Source: Bubalus kerabau (taxonomy: Eukaryota > Chordata > Mammalia > Artiodactyla > Bovidae). Taken from it: DNA of 64,000 nucleotides. The position numbers were made by a program, and so were the translations under genes. How positions within the stretch are numbered: the first letter of the stretch is position 1; the number at the start of each line of letters is the position of its first letter. This document shows positions 23,548-35,768 of this stretch, one piece after another. The notes beneath the pieces are model-generated. The model searched no databases and was not told where the DNA came from. It worked only from the letters and a program-made list of their open reading frames with translations. Where the stretch lies: assembly GCF_029407905.1 (NCBI RefSeq), contig NC_073625.1, positions 167,482,240-167,546,239 of the forward strand, read 5' to 3'.

Positions 23548-24740
23548 TTAGTTTCAAGTATACAGCATAGCACTTCATATATATCAATATATCTATATCT
23601 TAGATAGATTTTTCATATATTATATCTTTCACATTCTCTTCCCTTTAGGTTGTTACAAAATATTGAGTACAGTTTCTTGTGCTATATAGTAAGTCCTCAT
23701 CGTTTATTGGTTTTATATACAGTAGTATGTATATGTTAATCTCAACCACTGATTTATCCCTCTCCCCACCCTTTTATCCTTTGATAATTTTGTTTTCTAT
23801 GTCTGTGAGTCTCTGTTTTGTAAATAAGTTTATTGGTATTTCCTTTTTTTTGGATTGCACATATTAGTGATATATAATATTTATCTCTCTCTGGTTTCCT
23901 TAACTTCAGTTCAGTTCAGTTGCTCAGTCATGTCCGACTCTTTGCAACCCCATGGACTGCAGCACGCCAGGCCTCTCTGTCCATTACCAACTCCTGGAGT
24001 CTACCCAAACCCATGTCCACTGAGTCGGTGATGCCATCCAACCATCACATCCTCTGTCTTCCCCTTCTCCTCCTGCCCTCAATCTTTCCCAGCATCAGGG
24101 TCTTTTCAAATGAGTCAGCTCTTTGCATCAGGTGGCCAAAGTATTGGAGTTTCAACTTCAACATCAGTCCTTCCAATGAACACCCAGGACTGATCTCCTT
24201 TAGGATGGACTGGTTGGATCTCCTTGCAGTCCGAGGGACTCTCAAGAGTCTTCTCCAACACCACAGTCGAAAAGCATCAATTCTTCGGCTCTCAGCTTTC
24301 TTTATAGTCCAACTGTCACATCCATACATGACCACTGGAAAAACCATAGCCTTGACTAGACGGACCTTTGTTGGCAAAGTAATGTCTCTGCTTTTTAATA
24401 TGCTGTCTAGGTTGGTCTGGGTTACTTAACTTACTATGACAATAATCTCTAGGTCCATCTTTGTTGCTGCAAATAGCACCCTATGCTTTCTTTTGTTTAG
24501 TGTCTTTATAATTTCCCACATTTCCTTTCAATCTTTTTGTACCTTGGAATTTAGCATATCTATTGTCAATAATAAATGAGGTAATTTTTAAAAATCTATC
24601 TTCTAGTCTCTACCTTTTAATTGGAGTAATTTATCCATTTAAATTTAAGTTTGAATAAAATAGGAATTTCATTTGCTGTTATGCTATTTGTTTTGTCTTA
24701 TGTCTTTTGGTTTATCGGAGTCATTCAATATTATATGTTA
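23548..24740 (-). mobile_element. L1M-type LINE, 3' UTR joined to ORF2 start, split by BovB
   Basis: Left part is antisense L1 3' UTR ('gtttcaagtatacagcatag', 'ctatgtctgtgagtctctg', 'tctaggtccatctttgttgc'). After a BovB insertion it continues, then at about 24480 jumps to the ORF2 start and inter-ORF region ('cttttaattggagtaattta'), so most of ORF2 is deleted. Confidence 0.7.
23907..24424 (-). mobile_element. BovB LINE, 5'-truncated, with short TSD
   Basis: Antisense BovB 3' end with a (TTCAG)n tail at the left. The match stops at 24417, followed by 7 unmatched bases. The 8-mer cttaactt flanks it at 23899-23906 and 24425-24432. The frame 24045-24377 on the minus strand preserves the 'PTKVRLVKAMVFPVVMYGC' C-terminal region. 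Confidence 0.9.
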
Positions 24741-25181
24741 CAGGTGTGCAATATAGTGATTCACAATTTTTAAGGGTTATTATACTCATTTTATAAAGTA
24801 TTAAATATATTCCCCATTGGACATATATCCTTGTAGCTTATTTTATTTATACCTAATAGTTTGTGTCTCTTAATCTCCTATTTGCCCTATATTGCCCCTC
24901 CCCTTCTTTGTCTGCCCTCTGATAACCACTAGTTTATTCTATATATCTGTGAGTCTGCTTTTTTTGGGGTTGGTTTTATATGCTAGTTATTTTTAGATTG
25001 TATACATAAGTGGCATCATATGGTATTTGTCTTTCTCTGATTTGTTTCATTTTAACTTAATGACTGCAAGTCCATCCTTGTTCCTGCAAATTCTCATTTT
25101 TTTATGGCTGGGTAGTTTTCCCTTATGTGTGTAATATACATACATGACATCATTTTTATCCATTCATCTATTGACTGATGG

Positions 25182-25298
25182 CAAAGGAAATGGCAACCCA
25201 CTCCAGTACTCTTGCCTGGAGTATCCCGTGGACAGAGGAGCCTGGTGGGCTGCTGCCATGGGGTCGCACAGAGTCAGACACAACTGAAGTGACTTAGC
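25182..25298 (+). mobile_element. Bov-A monomer SINE
   Basis: A single sense Bov-A unit ('aaaggaaatggcaacccact' to 'caactgaagtgacttag') sits inside the L1 ORF2 end. The L1 text resumes as 'attgatacttaggttgc', and 'ttgac/ttgat' near both edges may be a remnant TSD, but it is not clean. Confidence 0.85.
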
Positions 25299-26236
25299 CT
25301 GCATGTGTAGATTGATACTTAGGTTGCTACCATAGCTTGGTAACTGTAAATAATGCACCTCTGAACACTGAGGTTCATGTATCCTTTCAAATTAGTGGAT
25401 TCTTTTGGGATATATGTAACTAGGAGTGGAATTGCTTTGTCATTTGGTAATTCTTTTATTTTGTGAGAAACCTCTGTACTATTTTACACAATGGCTGCCA
25501 CAATTTACAGTCCCATTCACAGTGTACAAAGATTCACTATTCTCCACATCTTTGCAAACATTTGCTATTTTTTTTTCTTTTTTTTGGGTAATAGTACTTC
25601 TGACAGGTGTGTGCTGATATCTCAGTGTGGTTTTGATTTCCATTTCTTTGAGTGATGTTAAGAATCTTTTGTTATTTTTCCTCTGTTCCCCCATTTCTGC
25701 TTTCTTTTGCATTAAACATTTTTCAGCATCAATTTTAATTTTCTTAATTATATTCTTGAGTACATTTTTGGTTTTTAAGTTATCCTGGGAAATATAATTG
25801 CTATCTTAATCCACTTTATATTGATACCAACTTAATTTCAATAGCATACATTTATATTTTCTTCTAATAGAGATCTATTCTCAATCTTCTTTGTTTTGTA
25901 ATTGTCAAATTACATTTTTTATGTCTATCAAAAATTATAATTATTACTTTATGCATTTTACTTTGAATAAAATAGAAATAAATCTTACAAAAAGACATTC
26001 TTTTATATTATGTAGTTATGTTTACTGATGCTCTTTAACTCTTCATGTGGATTCACGTCACTGTCTAGTGTCCTTTCATTTCAGATGGAAGAACTCTCTC
26101 AGTAATTATTGTAGGCTAGAATCACTACAGTCAGGTTCTCTTGGGGTTCCTCCCTAGCAATATCTCAATTTTATCCTTCATTTCTTGAAGGATAGTTTTG
26201 CCATATATAGATTTTGTATGTTTGTAGCTTAGGAGG

Positions 26237-26385
26237 CTATATCAATAACAGACAAAATAGACTTTAAGGCAAATTGATTCTAGAGAAAAAGAGACATTTT
26301 ATAATGATAAAATGATGAGCCCATCAGGAAGACAGAACATGTACAAACATATATCTAGGAGCACCCTAAAATACATGAGCTTTTC
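26237..26385 (+). mobile_element. Inverted L1 ORF2 endonuclease-region fragment
   Basis: 'aacagacaaaatagacttta', 'gacattttataatgataaaa' and 'aaaatacatgagc' match the start of L1 ORF2 in sense orientation, while both flanks are L1 in antisense orientation. It closely resembles the sense fragment at 39328-39442. Confidence 0.7.
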
Positions 26386-28500
26386 TGAGAAGTCTGCATA
26401 CTTTTTTTCAACAATTTGCATATTTTGTTGCACTGCTTTTTGACTCCACATTTTCTGGTAAAAGTCAGCTTTTACATCTTATTCAGAAGTGTTTGTATAG
26501 TATATAAGTAGCTTTTGTTTTGTTGCTTTGAAGATTTTCTCTTCATCTTTGACTCTTCTCTATTGGCCTATGATATTTCTAGGTATGATGATATTTAAAT
26601 TTATTTTATCTGAAGTTCACTGACATTCTTGGATGAGCAGACTAGTATTTTTCATGAAATTTGTAACATTCTTGACCAGTATTTCTTCAAATATCTTTTC
26701 TTTCTTTCTTTCTCTCTTCTCTTCATGAAATTCCCATTCTGTGTATGTTGCTTTCTTGTTCCTGTTTACAAGTCTCTGTGGACCTGTTCATTTATTTCAT
26801 TCTCTGCTCCCCAGACTGGATAATTTCTCTTGAACTGTGACATTTGATGAGTTTTTCTTCTGTTAGCTTGAATCTGTTTCTGATTCCCTCTAATAATTTT
26901 TTTTTTCAGTTATTGTACCTTTCAGTTGCAAACCTATTTCTATTTGGTTCTTTTTATTTTTTTAATTTTGGTGAGACACCATTGTCATATTACTCTTTAT
27001 TTCTTTAGATGTGATTTCCTTTAGCTCTTTAAACATTTTTAATAGATTATTTAGAACTTTTACGAACTAAATATAAAAGCTGAGGACCCTCAGAGATATT
27101 ATTTTATAACTCCTTTTTGCCTTTTTATGTGACACATTTCTTTTCTTTTTCCATATCTCAATTTTTTTTGTTGTTGAAAATTGGACATTTTAGAAAATGC
27201 ATTGTAACAACTTTGGTATCAAGTCTTACCCCACTGCTCAGATTTCAGGGTTGTTGGAATTTTATTGTTTTTCTTATTGCTGTATATTTGTTCAAAGACT
27301 TACTTGAACTAATTCTATAGATTCTTTATTTCTATAGTATGTAACTGTTGAATTCTCTGGAATTTTTCAACTCAAAAATTTAAAATAAGGTTTTAAATTT
27401 AAAATAATTCTATTTTAAACCTGTCATCTTATGAGTCACCTCTGATTCAGTATAATTAAGTGGTCAGCCAGTCCAAGTTTTGATGAGAAAATATACTTTA
27501 ATACATTGTTAATATATATTCTACCTTTGCCAAGGGGATCTGTGTAAGAAGACATGCTTTCAAATTTCAGGTCATTTATAAGATAGCCTTAGCTTTCATT
27601 TCCTGCTTGCTAAGGGCCTCAGGTTCAGTCAAAAATTAAACTAGCTTTCTTCTTAACCAAGTCTTTCATGAGCTGTGTGCATGCTTTTGCAGTATTTTAG
27701 ATGTCCAGAGATATGTTGGAGCTTTTCAGATTTCCCTGTAGCCATTTCATTATCTAAGATTTCCTTTTACATTCCTGGTCAGGCTTTTTCCGGATGCAGT
27801 GTAGCTAGCAGATTGGAGTTGTTTCAGTAATGACCTGGGGGTAGTACCCCTCTTTTCCACCTTTGGCTTCCACCTTTGGTTGAAATCTTATTAAAGCTTT
27901 TTTAAAAAAAATGTAATTATGTCAGTAATAGAGATTTTTCATGAAACTGCATGTTCGGATATTTTATTGACTGTGTTTTGGAGATGGTGTTTCTTATGGA
28001 GCTTCAGAAGAATACAGTCCTATCCATTGGCTGCAAGACTGTTAGCCTTTCATGGGTATGGGGAGCAGAGATGGGAACTGTGTCAACTTAAAATACGATT
28101 GACCCCACTATCTAGAGATATTCAACAGTTTCTCTTGTACAGATGACTTTGTTCTTGTTCTGATCATCCTATTCATGCCATGGATGAAGGAGGATTCCAT
28201 TAACCTAAGTAGCAGAAACCGGCTGCATGCAGGGTATTTGACGTTGAACAGGTGAGACCATCAGCAGTATATTAGTCAAATATACACACACCTTGTGGGA
28301 AGAGGACACCACATGCCATGCACAGAGGTTGCACCTGGAAAGAGTGAGACAAAAGACTGTGGGAAATAGGTTTTGTAATAACAGGAGAGTGGGGTGCTGT
28401 TGTCTCAGGAGGTTGTGGCTTGTTTGAATAATTTTGCTGGCTGGCAGAGTGGTGAAGCCAATTACCTGGGCAGGGAGCCTTCTTGGTTGGGATAGTGAGA

Positions 28501-29224
28501 AGCATATCTGTTAAGGGCAGAGGAAGTCCCGGCTAGTCCTTGGAGGACTCATCAGGCTCAAAGATATTACAGCAGCACATGGGATTTCAAGCCTTACAAT
28601 ACAGCTCTTAGCTTTGGTGAATAGAGTCTAGAAATGGTTACTTTTAGTTGTTGTGTCAGTAATTTTGTCATTTTTGTAAGAGACTGAGTGGTTCACAGAG
28701 GTTCTCACTCTGCCATTCTGGAAGCCATTCTTTGATTTTCCTTGAATATTAGAATTTGGTTTCTGGCTGATGGAAGGCTCTTCATTAAATGGAATCAGCC
28801 ATTGGAACTTTAGAAAAGATCTAATGAAAATGCCTCTCAAAGGACTATTGTGCTGCACGGAATTTTTCAAATGTGTTAGTTTTTTGTCTAGACATGATAG
28901 AGAGAAGAGACACTCAAAGCTAAAACATATCAATTGAAAATGTTAATGGTTTTTCTCTCTGAGTGATTCAGCTATAAAGTGACAATTACTGCTTGTCCTC
29001 AACATCTCATGGCATGTGATGTTACTCTATATTTTAGAAATTTATATAACTTAACTACGTGTTGTTCAGATAATCAGAGAGATGAAAAAAGTCTCTCCCT
29101 TTAAAATGGTTGACAATTAACAATGATAATGAAGAGTCATGGCATAATGCCATTATAAATCATTATATGATTATTAATATAGAATATGAGAAATGACTTA
29201 GTTTTTGAGTAATATCTTTATCTT
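28501..29224. other. Single-copy DNA, possibly beginning with L1 5'-UTR remnants
   Basis: The 28.68-28.74 kb part ('ctctgccattctggaagcc') could be the extreme 5' end of the antisense L1 to the left. Beyond that nothing is recognised. Confidence 0.4.
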
Positions 29225-29378
29225 AATTCAGCATTTTATACCATTTCTATATTTGAGTGTGTTTTCTCATGTCTTTAAAAATAGGAATACTAAGAAAGTA
29301 TAGGGTTGTTGTAAGAATTAAATAAGATAATACACTAAAAAGTGAGCACTTAATGAATTCTTAATAAATGTTGAGTCA
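29225..29378 (+). mobile_element. MIR SINE
   Basis: The 3' half is clear: 'agggttgttgtaagaattaa', 'gtgagcactta', 'ttcttaataaatgttgag' follow MIR. The 5' half is weak. Confidence 0.65.
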
Positions 29379-31589
29379 TAGTTCCTTCCAGAGCAGAAAT
29401 AAAGGAGCACTGGAGGAAGTACACAGTGGTAATAATACTGTGGGAGAAAGAAGAGTAGGAAAAGATATGTGAATTACATGCAGAACAGCCTCATTGTGAC
29501 TGGGTGGTAGGCATTTGTTTAGGGAGAGGAACACAAAGTATTCCAAGATTTTGCCAAAGCGAAACATCACTGATTTAACATTTGTGATTCTACCTGGACC
29601 TGACATATTATCTCTAAACTGTAGACTAAAATTCTTTTTTCAGTTTCATTTTTGCAATCACACTTACTCTATATTTATTCAACATTTACTCTAAAGTTAC
29701 TCTATGCTTTTATGTTTATCACACACTCTTTTGTGATTATTGAATATGCTTAGGCCATCAAAATACTGCAAAATATGTTTCTATAATTTTAATAGTTTTC
29801 TTACCTTAATCATTTCTGTTTTCTACACATTTAATGCAAATTTTCTATATAGTTTCAAGAACCCCATAGTGGATATCAGATACCACAGGCTTTAAGTTTT
29901 ATTTTTTTTTAATTTGCCTTTGCTACTTTTGGTATCATCATTCATCTGCAAGCTTACTGTTTAGAAATAAATTGGTGTTTATAATTAAAAACTGCATCTG
30001 TATATAAACTCATGCCATGTTTATATCCATGTAAAATGAATATGGCTATATGTTTTATATAAACTTATACATAGATAGGTATATATGATTTAACAAACAT
30101 GAAAAAAATTCTAGTTTAAGTTCTATGTAATCTAGATTGTTTTAATTTCTAATTTTTAACTTTTCATTATACCAATAAAAGTTAGTATGGAGAGGATAGC
30201 AAAGATTTTAAAATTTATTTTTATATTTTAGCAAATTATGAAATATTATAACTCATTTTGGTAATTAAGTATATAGCTTTAAAATTTTGATACATTCTTA
30301 AGATGAATATTGCAGATTTTAAAATTCTTAATGTTCTTAAATATATCTGTTTAATGTTTCACACAAATTCCTACAATCATTAATGTGAAGCAATGCTTTC
30401 TAAGGCTATTATGTGCTGAAAATCTGTGGTCAAAGAATGAGAAATCCAGCTGCTTCTATTGCTGCAGTAGATTTAGAATAAAAGCTCTAATGTTTCTCAA
30501 AGAAAAAAAATAAACTCTATTCTAAAGGGTTCCACTTCCTGCAAGCAGGGAAAAAAGTAGCCCTGGAAAAACTTGTGAATGTCTTGTCATTTCTGCAAAA
30601 CTGTGAAAACACCGAAGCAGCTAGTTTACTCATCCTTGATTTCCCCGATGGCTGAGTTCCCATTAACTCACCGGAGAATGAGATGCAGACCCAGGGCCTT
30701 TACATGTCATTTTGACAAGACATAATGTCCGATCTTGTTTGTGTATGCCTTTCCCTTCTACCTCAAGCCTGCTTCACTACTGGTGGTCTGCCCGTGTGCA
30801 ACACAGATGTTTCTCTCTCCGCTGCATGCTTTATTTTTCAAGTAGCTTCGGAGAGCATATGTTTCCATGTGAGCTTGTTCCTTCCTTCTTCCAGCACCTT
30901 CTTGTGCTACATAAACAATCTTCATCTGCCCTCTCAGATCTGGGGTGCACCAGACTTTCACAGATGTCGATTTCTTTTTCAGACTGTTTGCCTCTGGTGA
31001 ACACAGTCTTCAGATAATGTCTCCCTTCCTTCTCTGTTCCAAATGACTTGGAATGCAGATTTTTTCCCTCCTTTCAACTCAGTTTCCTTCTGTGACCCCA
31101 GCATGTTTTCGTCCCCTTTCTTCTAAGTCTGTCTTTGTACTAGCTCTCCAGATGGGATCAAGGATGAGCTCTTCCGGCACCTCATTTTATTCTCCTTAGG
31201 ACTGTTTGGCTTGCAGGAAAAAAAAAAAAAAAAAAGGCAAACTACATACGTTAAATATTTCACATGTGGGGCTACCTATATTTATCTCATTTGTTTCCTT
31301 TTGAGGGTTTTTCATGTTTTACTTATTTGGTAGTTGTTCTGTTTAATTATTTTCCCATTTGGGGGCTAGTTCATTACAAAGGGGGCCACCACAAATATAT
31401 GTACATAAATATAATGTTGTGTATAAATACATTTAAGTGTAAGGTAACAGATACTTTAATACCTATTTTTTTTGTAAAAGAGTTACCTCTGCTTGTCTTT
31501 TATTTCTTCCACATGTATTTGTTTGGCATTCTAATGCTGGTACCCAGAGGACTTTCTGGCACATAGTACCTTCTCAACAAAGCTGAAAA
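29379..31589. other. Single-copy DNA with a less AT-rich core at 30530-31200
   Basis: 29.4-30.5 kb is very AT-rich. The 30530-31200 part is noticeably less so and repeat-free, ending in an 18-A run at 31218-31235. Frames of 91-101 codons at 30712-31017 overlap in two phases and lack any family signature, so I do not call a gene. Candidate conserved non-coding DNA. Confidence 0.4.
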
Positions 31590-32030
31590 GGTCTCTCTTC
31601 ACAAGGAATTTATATTTTAGTGTGAGAGACAGCTAATGAACAAGCACACATAGAATTAAGATAATTATGAGAGGATGCCAACTGAGCTGAAAATTCAAAT
31701 GATAAACAGGAGCCTGGATGCAAAAATCATGATAATGAGAAATACGGGGAGGGGAGAGGAACAAGTGCAGAGTCCCTATGGAAAGACTAATGTGGGCATT
31801 GCTGAGAACAGGAGATGTTGCTGTGACTGACATGTCATAATGAGCATGGTGGAGAGGGAAGGACACAGTGTTGAAGCAGAAGTCTGGAGCCAGATATTTA
31901 GGGCATCTGAAGGTAAGGGTAAGAATTCTAAATTTTCTTCCAAATGCCCTGAGAAGCCATGGAGGTTTGTAAGCAAGGAAGCAGTATGATCTGACTTATG
32001 TTTTTGAAATGTCACTTTGGCACCTGTGAT
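31590..32030 (-). mobile_element. L2 LINE fragment
   Basis: Antisense L2 in order: 'aaggaatttatattttag', 'aggaacaagtgcagagtcc', 'gagaagccatggaggtttg', 'gcagtatgatctgacttatg', 'tgtcactttggcacc'. Confidence 0.7.
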
Positions 32031-32049
32031 AATTTCTCATATTGTTATT

Positions 32050-32600
32050 TTTTTATTTTTAAAGACATTATTTTTAATACACTTTTATGTTCATAAAAAC
32101 TGAAAGGGAGGTACAGAGATTTCCCATATACCCGCTGTCCCCACACATGCATAGCATCCCCCATTAGCAGTGCTACTCACCAGAGTGGTACGTTAGTTAT
32201 AACTGATGAACCTACAATGAGACATCATAATTGCCCAGAGTTTGTCTTAAGGTTCAGTCTTGGTGTTGTACATCCTATGGGTTTGGACAAATATATAATG
32301 ACATATATCCATCATTTTGATATCATAGAATTTTCACTGCTCTAAAAATCCTCTAACCTCCACCTATTCATTCCTTCCCCTCATGCCACAAAAGACCACT
32401 GATGTTTTTATGGTCTCCATGGTTTTGCCTTTTTCAGAATGTCATAGTTGGAATCATACAGTATGTAGCCTTTCCAGATTGGCTTTTTTTCACTTAGTAA
32501 TTATGCCTTTAAGATTCCTCCATGCCTTTGCATGGCTTGGTAGCTCATTTATTTTTAAAACTGAATAATATTCCATTGTCTGAATGTCATGATTTTTAAA
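32050..32600 (-). mobile_element. L1M-type LINE 3' UTR and ORF2 end
   Basis: Strong antisense match to old L1 3' sequence: 'gagatttcccatatacccgc', 'ttggtgttgtacatcctatg', 'ggaatcatacagtatgtagc', 'actgaataatattccattgt'. 5'-truncated relic. Confidence 0.75.
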
Positions 32601-33059
32601 ATGAACAATCTTAATATTATGATCAACCATAAAGTGATTTATGAAGTGATTTATTTTCAGAGAAGACTTTGATAACCCTTGTGGTTTTTTTCTGCCTCTT
32701 CTTTTAACTAGCCTGCAGTATTTTTAGTAGATTATTGATAACCTCTTCATATTTCAAATTCGACTGGGCTGTAAATGTTTTTGGGATTTTACCCATCAGC
32801 CTCACTCTACTGAACCATGTCTTGTACTCACCAGGCCTTGCAACTCATGCATCTGTCCCTGCCTATATGCATGAGCATCTTCCCTTCCCTCCTTCTCTAG
32901 GAATACTCATCTTTCCATCACCTGTTTGGGAAGCATCTAATCCCCCTCACCCCGGGGAACTTCGTCTATGAAGCTTCCTGACCACCTTCTGTGTTCTGTT
33001 CTCATATGCCTCAGAGGCTTCTATAAAAACTCCCCCAATATAAATATTTATAAATGAGT
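32601..33059. other. Single-copy DNA
   Basis: A C/T-rich part at 32870-33000 contains only chance short frames. Confidence 0.45.
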
Positions 33060-33250
33060 AGTGAATTGGGAATCACTGGAGAACTAGAAAGGACAAACAC
33101 TGTGAAGGACCTTGAGGGCAAGTTAAAAACGTGTTTATTTTAATCTCAAAGTGGTAGAGGGACTCCTGAAGAATTTCAGTGTGAGGGAAACAAGATCAGA
33201 TTTGTCCTTTAGAAAGTTCACTCTGGCAATATACCAGCAAGAAGAGTGAG
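33060..33250 (-). mobile_element. L2 LINE fragment
   Basis: 'gtgaaggaccttgagggcaa', then 'gggaaacaagatcagatttg' and 'gttcactctggcaa' follow the same antisense L2 segment as at 31.9-32.0 kb. Confidence 0.5.
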
Positions 33251-34361
33251 TGGGATGAGAAAATGAGACTGGAAGCATGCTATTGCTTTAGGTTAGATGA
33301 GGCATGATGGGAACTTGAAACTTTCACTTGCACACACTCAGAAATAACAGTGGGAATGTAGAAGAAAGGATGGGTTCAGAAAGATTTAAACCATGCCTAA
33401 CTGATGAGCAGTGTGTAGGTGAAAGTAATTCATTAATAGAAAGTGAGGGAGAGAATAGAATCTAGGATTCCCCCATTCCTGTCTTGAGCATCATGATAGA
33501 GAGTGATGCAATTCACTAATATAGGCATATAGATTAAGCATTTGGGGGTATCTTTTCACACCACTAGTTTAAACAATTCCTCATTGTTTTTTTTTTTTTT
33601 TTTTTTGCCAATACTGAGCTTTCATTGTGAAAGTTAGCCCTTTTTGTTTTTTCACTTATGATTTTTTTAATGTATATTAATTTTGAATTTCTGAACTACC
33701 TGTAATATTGCTAAAGTAGAAGAATTAATCATTTTAATACTCTTCTTATAAATGAAATAATAGTGTACCTTATTGGACAAATGTGTCTGAAGCAAGTTTG
33801 TTGAGTTTGGGATATACCAGGTGGGGACTCAGGAAAAATTAAGGCAGGGCTAGGAATGATTTGGGATCTTTCCCTGCTTCCCTCACCATCATCTCATAAT
33901 GTCTCTGTCCTCCTACTACCAAATTGTTCAATTTCCATGTAAGAGATGCCCAATAATTATTTCCCTTGATACTTCATATATTCTGCACCAATGGGTAATA
34001 GTATGCTTTCTTCAAATGATAAAGAAATTTAGTGTCCTTCAAATATTGCAAGATTTGCCAGTTTAAAAAAAAAATTTATTTTTCAACAAACTTTCTCTTT
34101 GTCATGTATGTTTCTAAACTAAAAAAAAAAAAAAAAGGCCAAGATTTGTTTAGAAAGACTATATACACTTTTTTTCTAATTGTGGTATAACCCTCTAACT
34201 CACTTTCGAGTTTGACTCCATCAATGGAAATGTCCATTTAAGACTTTAAACAAACAAATATTATCAGACTATGAAAGACATTTATCTAATTGGGGAAAAA
34301 CAGAAGATTTGTTAACATAAACCAAAAGATCTCTGCTAAATAATTTACACTGATTTATAAA
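33251..34361. other. Single-copy DNA with homopolymer runs
   Basis: A 20-T run at 33587-33606 and an A-run at about 34120-34136. No other recognised feature. Confidence 0.5.
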
Positions 34362-34370
34362 AATGCATTT

Positions 34371-34455
34371 CTTCTGAGGGATTCCTGCCCGCAGTAGTAG
34401 ATATAATGGTCATCTGAGTTAAATTCACCCATTCCAGTCCATTTCAGTTCACCGA
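34371..34455 (-). mobile_element. Inverted BovB endonuclease-region piece (5' inversion)
   Basis: 'gaggga-ttcctgcccgcag' through 'ccattccagtccatttcag' is the reverse complement of the BovB AP-endonuclease region. It joins directly to BovB RT sequence of opposite orientation at 34456, the signature of a 5'-inverted (twin-primed) insertion. Confidence 0.8.
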
Positions 34456-35310
34456 TCCTGGAAGGTGAAGTCAAGTGGGCCTTAGAAAGCATCACTATGA
34501 ACAAAGCTAGTGGAGGTGATGGAATTCTAGTTGAGCTATTCCAAATCCTGAAAGATGATGCTGTGAAAGTGCTGCACTCAATATGCCAGCACATTTGGAA
34601 AACTCAGCAGTGGCCACAGGACTGGAAAAGGTCAGTTTTCATTCCAATCCCAAAGAAAGGCAATGCCAAAGAATGCTCAAACTACTGCACAATTGCACTC
34701 ATCTCACATGCTAGTAAAGTAATGCTCAAAATTCTCCAAGCTAGGCTTCAGCAATATGTGAACTGTGAACTTTCTGATGTTCAAGCTGGTTTTAGAAAAG
34801 GCAGAGGAACCAGAGATTAAATTGCCAACATCTGCTGGATCATGGAAAAAGCAAGAGAGTTCCAGAAAAACATCTATTTCTGCTTTATTGACTATGCCAA
34901 AGCCTTTGACTGTGTGGGTCACAATAAACTGTGGAAAATTCTGAAAGAGATGGGAATACCAGACCACCTGATCTGCCTCTTGAGAAATTTGTATGCAGGT
35001 CAGGAAGCAACAGTTAGAGCTGGACATGGAACAACAGACTGGTTCCAAATAGGAAAAGGAGTTCGTCAAGGCTGTATATTGTCACCCTGTTTATTTAACT
35101 TACATGCAGAGTACATCATGAGAAACGCTGGACTGGAAGAAACACAAGCTGGAATCAAGATTGCTGGGAGAAATCTCAATAACGTCAGATATGCAGATGA
35201 CACCACCCTTATGGCAGAAAGTGAAGAGGAACTCAAAAGCCTCTTGATGAAGGTGAAAGAGGATAATGAAAAAGTTGGCTTAAAGCTCAACATTCAGAAA
35301 ACGAAGATCA
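34456..35310 (+). pseudogene. BovB ORF2 reverse-transcriptase remnant, one nonsense codon
   Basis: This is the RT part of the BovB (RTE-clade) polyprotein, which copies its RNA at a nicked target. The frame shows the fingers ('KRSVFIPIPKKGNAKECSNY'), the first palm aspartate motif ('FIDYAKAFDCVGHN'), 'GVRQGCILSPCLFN' and the catalytic YADD box near 35195. One in-frame TAA at 34818-34820 replaces the CAA expected after 'GRGTRD'. The frame before (from 34497) and after (from 34842) is the same, so the stop is the only lesion inside RT. Endonuclease is lost apart from the inverted piece, and the C-terminal part is missing, so the copy cannot be active. Confidence 0.85.
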
Positions 35311-35318
35311 ATGCATTT
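34456..35318 (+). mobile_element. BovB LINE, RT region only, missing its 3' end
   Basis: Sense BovB from just before the RT domain to just after the palm, ending in 'gaagatcaatgcat'. The usual C-terminal region and tail are absent. The 9-mer aatgcattt occurs at 34362-34370 and 35310-35318, so the inverted piece plus this segment may be one insertion with that TSD. The right copy could also be chance BovB similarity. Confidence 0.85.
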
Positions 35319-35768
35319 TTATCAGATCAGATCAGATCAGTCGCTCAGTCATGTCCTACTCTTTGTGACCCCATGAATCGCAGCACGCCAGGCCTCCCTG
35401 TCCATCACCAACTCCCGGAGTTCACTCAGACTCACGTCCATTGAATCAGTGATGCCATCCAGCCATCTCACCTCTGTCGTCCCCTCCTCTTCCTGCCCCC
35501 AATCCCTCCAACCATCAGAGTCTTTTCCAATGAGTCAACCCTTCTCATGAGGTGGCCAAAGTACTGGAGTTTCAGCTTTAGCATAATTCCTTCCAAAGAA
35601 ATCCCAGGGCTGATCTCCTTTAGGATGGACTGGTTGGATCTCCTTGCAGTCCAAGGTGCCGGGGTCCAGCCCCAGCTGATCCAGGGTATTCGAAGGAGAG
35701 ATGGCATAGGCGAAGGTCAGGAAACAACTGCTTAATTACACTTTAATTAAGGATATAAAGAGTAATAG

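Larger units (their letters stand above)
24741..28500 (-). mobile_element. L1M-type LINE from 3' UTR to 5' UTR with ORF2 core missing
   Basis: A second antisense old L1. In order: 3' UTR (24741-25180), ORF2 3' end (25299-25690), inter-ORF region (25700-26135, including 'cttaatttcaatagcata'), ORF1 antisense (26140-26900), then 5' UTR (to about 28500, boundary uncertain). The ORF2 polymerase region is missing. A Bov-A monomer and a small inverted L1 piece interrupt it. No intact frame remains. Confidence 0.7.

Noticed and set aside
28272..28933. Minus-strand frames of 77 and 101 codons
   Set aside because: They lie in unassigned DNA next to L1 5' sequence, with no domain and no conserved motif.
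30712..31017. Open frame of about 100 codons as a possible host gene
   Set aside because: A second frame of similar length overlaps it in another phase, there is no recognisable domain, and no splice or promoter context is evident.
33587..33606. Long T-run as the tail of a processed pseudogene
   Set aside because: No gene-derived sequence adjoins it on either side and no TSD is evident.
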